From contig CAOLUI010000053.1 of the NCBI GenBank assembly GCA_948479395.1, forward strand, positions 1 through 5,425: DNA of 5,425 nt, given 5' to 3'. How positions within the stretch are numbered: the stretch's first letter is position 1; every line of letters begins with the position of its first letter. Both the position numbers and the translations under genes were made by a program. The DNA is from an uncultured Bacilli bacterium. Lineage in GTDB: Bacteria; Bacillota_I; Bacilli_A; RF39; UBA660. Below are positions 1-4,424 of the stretch, piece after piece. The notes below the pieces were generated by a model, which did not search any database, was not told the origin of the DNA, and worked only from the letters and a program-made list of their open reading frames with translations.

Positions 1-180
1 ATTTAAACAATCACTTATTATTATATTACTACTCTCTTGCACTCTTGTTATTTGCCAGTAAGCATAACTTGTTCCTATTACTACTATTAATAATAATATT
101 CTTATTCCTAAGGCTAGTTTTTTCCATTCCGCACTGGAATAAACATATAAGCATTTTTCAATCCAAAAGCATAAAAAATA
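1..180 (-). pseudogene. N-terminal part of an exported protein with a SipW/TasA-class signal anchor; 5' end apparently broken
   Basis: A minus-strand frame is open from the TAA at 183-181 to the window edge. From about position 126 it reads EWKKLALGIRILLLIVVIG and then TSYAYWQITRVQESSN. A basic start, a hydrophobic stretch and a T-Y-A-Y-W motif are the known pattern of SipW-dependent signal peptides on TasA/camelysin-like and related Firmicutes surface proteins. The mature protein lies outside the window, so its function cannot be given. The 60-codon frame contains no ATG, GTG or TTG. The nearest ATG (127-125) is one base out of frame and is followed by a six-A run (123-118); a one-base deletion in that run would join it to the signal sequence. 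No Shine-Dalgarno sequence precedes it. Either the start was lost by a frameshift or rearrangement, or the gene is a remnant. The signal sequence is convincing; the pseudogene status is inference. Confidence 0.5.
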
Positions 181-191
181 TTACTGTTTTA

Positions 192-210
192 TATTTTTAT
201 AATAAAAATA
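192..210. repeat. AT-only perfect palindrome
   Basis: TATTTTTAT, a single A, then ATAAAAATA gives nine-base perfect inverted arms. The loop is too short for a stable full hairpin and there is no G or C. It may be part of a weak terminator or chance in AT-rich DNA. It lies just upstream of the broken signal-sequence frame. Confidence 0.35.
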
Positions 211-346
211 TAGCACTTTTTTAGGTAAGCTTTTATAAGTTCTTAAATGTCGTTATAACCTTTATTTATAAGTGTTTATGACATTTTTATTTTTGGTAGA
301 TAGTCACATATATTTTTATAATTTCTTATATTTTCGCTTTCAAAAG

Positions 347-365
347 TAGTAAATTCGTAGTAAAA
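347..365. repeat. Left copy of a 19-nt direct repeat flanking the VOC/alkylation-repair pair
   Basis: TAGTAAATTCGTAGTAAAA here matches TAGTAAATTAGTAGTAAAA at 1709-1727 in 18 of 19 positions and in the same orientation. The similarity stops at both ends. The unit is itself built from two TAGTAAA-like halves, so low complexity is a caveat. The two copies lie in the intergenic regions on either side of the two-gene pair. Confidence 0.45.
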
Positions 366-434
366 ATTGACCTTTTTTAAATTATTAGTTTTTAAATATT
401 AAAAAATATTATGCAATGTCATAGTATCTGGATA

Positions 435-480
435 TAGTCTTATAGGCAAGACTAGTGGCGTAGCCACTTAAGTCTTCGCC
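435..480. ncRNA. Strong imperfect hairpin with an alternative upstream hairpin (possible structured RNA or IS200/IS605-type end)
   Basis: GGC (445-447), AAGACT (448-453) and AGTGGC (454-459) are followed by a GTA loop, GCCACT (463-468), a TA bulge, AGTCTT (471-476), a C bulge and GCC (478-480). That gives about 15 paired bases. The same AAGACTA can instead pair with TAGTCTT at 435-441 across a six-base loop, so two structures exclude each other. Neither strand has a T-run after the stem, so this is not a normal intrinsic terminator. GC-rich bulged hairpins of this shape are known at the ends of IS200/IS605-family elements and their guide RNAs, but no transposase or TnpB gene is present here. 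The structure is visible in the sequence; its identity is inference. Confidence 0.4.
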
Positions 481-509
481 ATAATAAGGATAGTATTACC
501 CTTATTATG
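480..509. repeat. Perfect 10-bp inverted repeat next to the hairpin cluster
   Basis: CATAATAAGG (480-489), a ten-base spacer, then CCTTATTATG (500-509) form perfect arms. It directly abuts the bulged hairpin at 445-480, sharing base 480. It lies downstream of the minus-strand alkylation repair gene but has no U-tract on that strand, so termination there would be inefficient. It could be one element together with the neighbouring hairpins. Confidence 0.5.
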
Positions 510-542
510 TAGCATGAAGCATGTAGCAAATTTTTGTAATAA

Positions 543-1178
543 TTACAATTTCATCATTTTATCTTTTAAATCTTTAGACATTTTTTCTAATGCATACCTA
601 AAAGTTGTTCTACTTAAAATAGTAACATTATCCTTTAAATATTCTATTGTTTCTTCTGGATAAGTTAAGTAAGTATATTTTAAGACCCATCCTAACGCTT
701 TTTGAATATGAATATGCTTATCTTCTTTTAACATATCACATAATATGAATATTTTATCAATATCATAATTAACCTCAAATTCATTTTTTGAAATAATAAA
801 ACAAACAAGTGACGCACGACGAACATATACTAGTCCAGATTTAGCCCAATTAATAATATTAGTATATAATTCAGGATATTTTTGAATCATTGGATTAATG
901 ACACGATAACAGTACGCATCGCATTTTCCCCAAGTGTTAACATATCTATATAACCAATCTTCATATGAATTGAAATATTCTATATCATATAACTTTCTTT
1001 TTTTAATTATTAATGTCATTAAAATAAAAGTTTCTTCTTTTTCTATACTTAACAAATTATCAAAAAATTTTATAACATCAACATTATTTTCTAATAATAA
1101 TTTATTAATTTTATTAACATTAGAAGTAACATCTTTGTATCCATTTAGATTAATAACAATTTTTTCTATTTCATTCAC
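543..1178 (-). CDS. DNA alkylation repair protein, AlkD-like HEAT-repeat glycosylase
   Basis: The 211-aa protein belongs by sequence pattern to the DNA alkylation repair family (AlkC/AlkD; Bacillus cereus AlkD is 237 aa). These enzymes use HEAT-like helical repeats to grip DNA and excise positively charged N3- or N7-alkylated purines, including bulky adducts. Counted from the GTG at 1178, family landmarks are visible: W83-x3-D87 in VNTWGKCDAY (the AlkD Trp/catalytic Asp pair), VRRAS at about 119-123 (conserved Arg), and W164 in IQKALGWVLKY. The residues expected for catalysis are therefore present. The frame extends to a GTG at 1193, but GGAG at 1191-1188 sits 6 nt before a TTG (1181) and 9 nt before a GTG (1178). 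I prefer 1178, with 1181 nearly as good. The gene overlaps the 3' end of the upstream VOC gene, suggesting one transcript and coupled translation. Which lesion it repairs cannot be read from the sequence. Confidence 0.88.
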   Translation of the reverse strand: MNEIEKIVINLNGYKDVTSNVNKINKLLLENNVDVIKFFDNLLSIEKEETFILMTLIIKKRKLYDIEYFNSYEDWLYRYVNTWGKCDAYCYRVINPMIQKYPELYTNIINWAKSGLVYVRRASLVCFIISKNEFEVNYDIDKIFILCDMLKEDKHIHIQKALGWVLKYTYLTYPEETIEYLKDNVTILSRTTFRYALEKMSKDLKDKMMKL

Positions 1179-1602
1179 CAAATTTATCTCCACATATTTC
1201 TATTACATTTCCTTCAGGATCATATATATTGAAATAGTAATATGGTTCAGTGATATTAACATACATAATATCTGATACTTCACATATTTTTAATGTTTTA
1301 ATTCTTTCATAATCGCTTTTCAAGTTATTTGAATAAAAATTAAGTGTAATAATATTATTTACAGATTTTTCTTTATTTTGTTTAAAATTTTCTATAAAAG
1401 ATTGATTATAATTCTTATTAGTATTTTCTTTCATTATTTCAATATCATATAGTCGGTTATAAACAGATAATTTATTTCCAAAGTCAAATTCTACCCATCT
1501 ATTTTCTGTATAAATATTGCCTTTAACTTGAAACACTTTTTCATAAAAATTTACAACTTCATTAAACTTATCAGTTTCTATATAAGTACAACATAATTCC
1601 AT
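1171..1602 (-). CDS. VOC-superfamily protein (glyoxalase/bleomycin-resistance/dioxygenase fold)
   Basis: The 143-aa protein has the usual length and pattern of a two-module VOC (paired beta-alpha-beta-beta-beta) protein. The first module opens with a short strand (CTYIET) and FNEVVNFYEKVF (residues 13-24), followed by RWVEFDFGNKLSVYN (35-49). The second ends with YYYFNIYDPEGNVIEICGD, where Glu135 occupies the usual metal-ligand position of the final strand. VOC proteins include glyoxalase I, fosfomycin-modifying enzymes and drug-binding resistance proteins; nothing here picks out one activity. The frame also has an ATG at 1611. I choose the ATG at 1602 because GTGAG (near 1616-1612) is 9 nt upstream of it but touches the 1611 ATG, and because MELCCTYIET resembles typical family N-termini. 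Its end overlaps the alkylation repair gene, so the pair is probably one operon. Confidence 0.82.
   Translation of the reverse strand: MELCCTYIETDKFNEVVNFYEKVFQVKGNIYTENRWVEFDFGNKLSVYNRLYDIEIMKENTNKNYNQSFIENFKQNKEKSVNNIITLNFYSNNLKSDYERIKTLKICEVSDIMYVNITEPYYYFNIYDPEGNVIEICGDKFGE
1188..1191 (-). promoter_or_regulatory. Ribosome binding site of the alkylation repair gene, inside the VOC gene
   Basis: GGAG lies within the codons for Cys-Gly-Asp near the end of the VOC protein. It is correctly placed for a TTG at 1181 (6-nt spacing) or a GTG at 1178 (9 nt), and overlaps the GTG at 1193. It therefore argues against 1193 as the start. The VOC stop codon TGA (1173-1171) follows within a few bases, the classic layout for translational coupling. 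Confidence 0.6.
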
Positions 1603-1633
1603 AATTAACATCTCACTTTCTTGCCTTCATTCG

Positions 1634-1645
1634 GTATAATTATAC
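1634..1645 (-). promoter_or_regulatory. Probable -10 box within a 12-bp palindrome, upstream of the VOC gene
   Basis: On the minus strand, TATAAT (1644-1639) lies about 37 nt before the chosen VOC start. The best -35 candidate at 17-nt spacing is TTTCAA (1667-1662), a poor match to TTGACA. The -10 box is embedded in GTATAATTATAC (1634-1645), a perfect palindrome that could be a repressor site but may simply be AT-rich chance. Confidence 0.4.
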
Positions 1646-1708
1646 TATATTTTAGCATCATTTGAAATAATGTGCATTTATTTATCTTTTTCAAATTATA
1701 TTATAAAA

Positions 1709-1727
1709 TAGTAAATTAGTAGTAAAA
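1709..1727. repeat. Right copy of the 19-nt direct repeat
   Basis: Partner of the copy at 347-365, with one mismatch (A for C at the tenth base). It lies in the 169-nt gap between the VOC gene and the nucleotidyltransferase gene, about 100 nt upstream of the VOC start on the minus strand. Confidence 0.45.
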
Positions 1728-1780
1728 TATGTTTATTTTTTTATATGGAAGCTTATAAATAAAGGACTGTCACGCAATAA

Positions 1781-2791
1781 CTAAACTTTTATAATAAAAT
1801 CATTATAATCAATCCTATATTCCCTATCTGTCAAACAAAATAAAATTTCTAAACCCTTTATTTTTTCTTCTGTTTCATTTACGTTTAAAGCCCAATTATA
1901 ATAATTTAATAAATCATCACTTTCATAACCATATATTTGTTTATAAAAAGACTTAATTTCCCCTATAAGAATAAAATATAAAGCCTTAGAATAAGGATGA
2001 TTATTTAACAACATTGCCTCACATTTTATTATAGCGTTATTTAATACTATTAATTTTTTTCTTATAGTTCTCTTATCTAAAAAACTATCTATTGCTCCTT
2101 CTTTTATCCTTTCATCTTTAAAATAACTAAAAAAACTATTTAATATATCTCTCCGTCTCTCATAATTTACTTCCCTTAAAGCCAATAAATAATTATTAAT
2201 AAACTTATCATCTGGAAGCTTAGCTTTATAAATTTTCTTAGCTTTACTCTTATTTGTATATAAATCAAAAACCTTAGTTACATGAATATTAGTACAATTA
2301 TTTTTCGCTTGATATAACCTTCTTAAAAATTCTAATGCACTAAAATAATCAACATCATTATTTAAATTGTCTAAAAAAAAATTCATTGTATGATCCTTTG
2401 CTAATTCAAATAAATCAGGATTCAAAATTCTTTTTCCCTTCTTTTGAAAATTTAATAAATCACACAAATTATCATAAGTATCATATCTATCAATAATAAT
2501 TTTCCCCGTTTTTAAAACAGATTCAAAATAAGAAGATCCTGTTAATTTAGCCATTATAATTTCTCTTTGCACCTCATCTATAGAAGAACTAATTACATCT
2601 ATTAAAATCCCATCAATTAATCTAGCTTCTCTATAACTTGAACTCTCTGAAGTAACTATTAAAACATCTAAATCACTATTATCTGCATTATTATTAGTAA
2701 CTCTACTCCCATAAATCATTAATAATAAAACATTTTTATCTTTTAAAATATTAGTTTCTTCTAAAAACCTTTTAATCAATCTATTTAACAT
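1781..2791 (-). CDS. Nucleotidyltransferase-domain protein (polymerase-beta fold) with helical C-terminal region
   Basis: The protein is 336 aa from the ATG at 2791. Residues 1-110 form an NTP_transf_2-type domain. MIYGSRVTNNNADNSDLDVL carries G28-S29 followed by D40-x-D42, and D65 in GILIDVISS supplies the third metal-binding carboxylate, so the catalytic centre looks complete. Such enzymes move a nucleoside monophosphate from an NTP to a drug, protein, RNA or small molecule. The remaining 220 residues are mostly helical and basic, with no motif I recognise; they would set substrate specificity. It lies 43 nt after the stop of the unknown 181-aa gene, so the two are probably co-transcribed. 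A GTG at 2800 is an alternative start; neither has a strong ribosome site, GGGTG six bases before 2791 being the better. Antibiotic modification, toxin-antitoxin and defence roles are all possible and none is shown. Confidence 0.78.
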   Translation of the reverse strand: MLNRLIKRFLEETNILKDKNVLLLMIYGSRVTNNNADNSDLDVLIVTSESSSYREARLIDGILIDVISSSIDEVQREIIMAKLTGSSYFESVLKTGKIIIDRYDTYDNLCDLLNFQKKGKRILNPDLFELAKDHTMNFFLDNLNNDVDYFSALEFLRRLYQAKNNCTNIHVTKVFDLYTNKSKAKKIYKAKLPDDKFINNYLLALREVNYERRRDILNSFFSYFKDERIKEGAIDSFLDKRTIRKKLIVLNNAIIKCEAMLLNNHPYSKALYFILIGEIKSFYKQIYGYESDDLLNYYNWALNVNETEEKIKGLEILFCLTDREYRIDYNDFIIKV

Positions 2792-2834
2792 CCTCAACAC
2801 CCACTAATCTTTGATATAATCTTTTTTTAAACAG

Positions 2835-3380
2835 TTATATTTTAGGCAAATTATCTTGAATGTCAATAGAAGTATTCAAAAAATTATTAAATTTATCTTT
2901 ATCTAATTTATTTTCTTCTGATTTTTCATATATTTCCAATAATATTTTTTCACTATTTCCAAAGATTGATTTATTAGAATCTAATAAAATCTTAATTGAC
3001 TTTATCTGATCACTTGTTATTACACCTAAATAATTTTCTGGAACTATAAGTATTCCAAAACCACCAGTATTTCCTCCTCTATTTTCATAAATATTATTAA
3101 TAACTTGAGGTTTAATTCCATAATAAACAATATGATTAATATTTACTAAAGCTTGCATTGCCTCATTACTATTATAATTTATTAAAGGATTATTCTCTAA
3201 ATATTTATTTAAATAATTTGAAAAAACATCTTTATGATATTCATTATCTTTAACCGGAATAAATTCTCCTTCTAAAGTTATTATATAACCAGCTTGTAAA
3301 ACACTAACTAAATCTTCATCTAAATTACAAACTTCAAATTCAAAATCATTTCCATTAATACTTTTTAAAATCTTTTTCAT
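2835..3380 (-). CDS. Hypothetical protein, first gene of the nucleotidyltransferase operon
   Basis: This 181-aa acidic soluble protein has no signal peptide or membrane segment, and I do not recognise its family. Visible features are an N-terminal beta-rich part (ILKSINGNDFEFEV and GYIITLEGEFIPV), a helical YHKDVFSNYLNKYLE, the phrase NINHIVYYGIKP (about 80-91), a glycine-rich ENRGGNTGGFG loop (99-109) followed by ILIVPENYLGVIT, and a charged helical C-terminus. The start is the ATG at 3380: AAAGGTGAT (3393-3385) is an excellent ribosome site for it, whereas the GTG at 3389 lies inside that site. A promoter-like TATAAT lies just upstream, so this is probably the first gene of a two-gene unit with the nucleotidyltransferase. 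It could be a partner, substrate or antitoxin of that enzyme; this rests on position only. Confidence 0.72.
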   Translation of the reverse strand: MKKILKSINGNDFEFEVCNLDEDLVSVLQAGYIITLEGEFIPVKDNEYHKDVFSNYLNKYLENNPLINYNSNEAMQALVNINHIVYYGIKPQVINNIYENRGGNTGGFGILIVPENYLGVITSDQIKSIKILLDSNKSIFGNSEKILLEIYEKSEENKLDKDKFNNFLNTSIDIQDNLPKI

Positions 3381-3384
3381 TTTT

Positions 3385-3393
3385 ATCACCTTT
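3385..3393 (-). promoter_or_regulatory. Ribosome binding site deciding the start of the 181-aa gene
   Basis: AAAGGTGAT on the minus strand is complementary to the GGTGAT-binding part of the 16S rRNA 3' end and sits four bases before the ATG at 3380. The in-frame GTG at 3389 lies within the site and can be excluded as the start. Confidence 0.7.
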
Positions 3394-3404
3394 ATTTAGA
3401 TACA

Positions 3405-3410
3405 ATTATA
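3405..3410 (-). promoter_or_regulatory. Probable -10 box of the hypothetical/nucleotidyltransferase operon
   Basis: A consensus TATAAT (3410-3405 on the minus strand) lies 25 nt before the ATG at 3380, preceded by TG. At 17-nt spacing the -35 region is TGTAAA, a weak match. A 5' leader of about 18 nt containing the GGTGAT site would result. It falls in the 81-nt gap after the lysozyme gene, supporting independent transcription. Confidence 0.45.
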
Positions 3411-3461
3411 CACTAATTTCAACTTTATTTACATATCAAATAAAAAAACTAAGCACTATTT

Positions 3462-4280
3462 TTATACACATTTTGTATATATTGAATCTTCTTTAACATA
3501 ACCTTCACTTATTTTATAAGGCGCTTTATCATTTAATTCTATCTCTTCAATTATAAATTCAGTATCACAAACTCCTTTTAAAACAATTAAAGCATCTCCA
3601 TCATTATATACATTCCCTGTTACAAACACTTTGTCTCCTACCTTATACTTTAAATTGTCATTATCTTCCAAATGATTTAAACCAGCATCTCTAATTATTT
3701 TAGGATAATCATAAAAAGCTACATCACCATCTACTCGGTCTCTTATTCCAGAAATTTCTTCATAAGAAGTATTTTGCCACATTCCAGCCTTTCCTTTATA
3801 AGTAAACTGATCATTCCATTCAGCAACCCATTTATCAAAAGAATCCAATTCTCTAGAATCTAAATTACTACGAAAGCGATTTAAACTGGAATAAATACCT
3901 ACATAATATCCAGCTCGTTGCATCTCTTCACAATAATATTTAACAATTTCCACTAATTTTTCTTTTGAAAGTGCCATCTGCCTTCTACTTTCCACATCTA
4001 AAAAAACTGGATACTCTAATTTTTTATCTTTAATTAAACGTAGGGTATGATTAACTTCACTTCTAGCTTCATCTAAATTGGTTGCATAACTATATAAATA
4101 AACCCCAAAAGGAATATTTAACTCTTTACACATTAAAGCATTTCGTTCAAAATAAACATCATCCTGTCTTCTAATATCATTTCCCCAACCACATCTAATT
4201 ATAACAAAATCAACATATGGCTTAACACGTGTCCAATCAATTTTTCCTTGATAAGATGAAACGTCTATACCTTTTATCAA
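3462..4280 (-). CDS. GH25 lysozyme (N-acetylmuramidase) with C-terminal SH3-like domain
   Basis: The 272-aa enzyme is a glycoside hydrolase family 25 muramidase, cutting the MurNAc-GlcNAc bond of peptidoglycan. The catalytic domain (about 1-200) begins GIDVSSYQGKIDW, with conserved Asp6. YPVFLDVES carries Asp95 and Glu97, the expected acid, and the late loop DRVDGDVAF carries Asp184. IPFGVYLYSYA and GYYVGIYSS are typical barrel strands. After a short linker, residues 211-267 (YKVGDKVFVTGNV to EGYVKEDSIY) look like a bacterial SH3-type wall-binding domain, as in clostridial phage lysins. There is no signal peptide, so it needs a holin or lysis for release, or non-classical export. The TTG start is supported by AGGAG at 4293-4289, eight bases upstream. 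It is divergent from the DUF4474 gene. A phage or prophage-remnant origin is plausible, but no phage gene flanks it. Confidence 0.93.
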   Translation of the reverse strand: MIKGIDVSSYQGKIDWTRVKPYVDFVIIRCGWGNDIRRQDDVYFERNALMCKELNIPFGVYLYSYATNLDEARSEVNHTLRLIKDKKLEYPVFLDVESRRQMALSKEKLVEIVKYYCEEMQRAGYYVGIYSSLNRFRSNLDSRELDSFDKWVAEWNDQFTYKGKAGMWQNTSYEEISGIRDRVDGDVAFYDYPKIIRDAGLNHLEDNDNLKYKVGDKVFVTGNVYNDGDALIVLKGVCDTEFIIEEIELNDKAPYKISEGYVKEDSIYTKCV

Positions 4281-4288
4281 AATATCAA

Positions 4289-4293
4289 CTCCT
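4289..4293 (-). promoter_or_regulatory. Ribosome binding site supporting a TTG start for the lysozyme
   Basis: AGGAG on the minus strand lies eight bases before TTG at 4280. The encoded IKGIDVSSYQG is the canonical GH25 N-terminus, so no upstream start is needed and the TTG is credible. Confidence 0.75.
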
Positions 4294-4323
4294 AATTATA
4301 TATTATTCTAAAGAAAAAAATAG

Positions 4324-4334
4324 GTGTTTAACAC
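4324..4334. promoter_or_regulatory. Small palindrome in the divergent intergenic region (possible operator)
   Basis: GTGTTTAACAC has perfect five-base arms around one base. It lies 44 nt from the lysozyme start and 90 nt from the DUF4474 start. Outside it, AAAATAGG (4317-4324) and CCTATTTT (4356-4363) form a second inverted pair. A shared regulator of the divergent genes could bind here, but no regulator gene is in the window and no clear -35/-10 pair fixes the promoters. Confidence 0.25.
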
Positions 4335-4369
4335 TATCAAAAGAAAACTTTTTTTCCTATTTTAGTAAA

Positions 4370-4419
4370 AAAACCGCCTCTATTTCACTATTTCTGGATA
4401 TGTTATATTAGGAGGTTTT
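4370..4419 (+). promoter_or_regulatory. DUF4474 ribosome site and a sequence able to sequester it
   Basis: AGGAGG at 4410-4415 is a strong Shine-Dalgarno sequence nine bases before the ATG at 4425. AAAACCGCCT (4370-4379) can pair with AGGAGGTTTT (4410-4419) over ten positions with one G-A mismatch, closing a 30-base loop. If transcription starts upstream of 4370, the ribosome site could be hidden in this stem. The pairing is visible; a regulatory role is inference. Confidence 0.35.
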
Positions 4420-4424
4420 ATATA

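Larger units (their letters stand above)
181..542. other. Intergenic region of about 360 nt without a gene
   Basis: No reading frame of credible length or composition exists on either strand. The left two thirds are simple AT-rich sequence with an AT palindrome (192-210) and a possible long-loop stem, AATGTC (near 245) with GACATT (near 280), followed by T-rich sequence. The right third is less AT-biased and holds the hairpin cluster described separately. Just before the alkylation repair gene's end, ATGTAGCA is directly repeated at 507-514 and 521-528. A 15-nt palindrome at 534-548 (TTGTAAT-A-ATTACAA) overlaps the stop codon of that gene. Confidence 0.6.

Noticed and set aside
934..1275. Plus-strand open frame of 113 codons
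   Set aside because: It lies antisense across the well-supported alkylation repair and VOC genes, has a Ile/Phe/Ser-rich composition typical of reverse-strand AT-rich sequence, and lacks a ribosome site.
1728..1780. Terminator for the nucleotidyltransferase operon
   Set aside because: The minus-strand sequence after the TAG at 1783-1781 includes an A-run and an AAGCTT palindrome, but no stable stem followed by T's.
3430..3461. Terminator after the lysozyme gene
   Set aside because: A run of seven T's follows the stop on the minus strand, but the preceding sequence gives only a weak, bulged A/T stem.
4295..4300. TATAAT just upstream of the lysozyme gene as its -10 box
   Set aside because: It lies two bases before AGGAG, so transcription would start downstream of the ribosome site. 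A TAGAAT at 4310-4305 is better placed but has no acceptable -35.
4229..4411. Plus-strand open frame of 60 codons
   Set aside because: It overlaps the lysozyme 5' end in antisense and fills the divergent intergenic region. It has no ribosome site and no family-like pattern.
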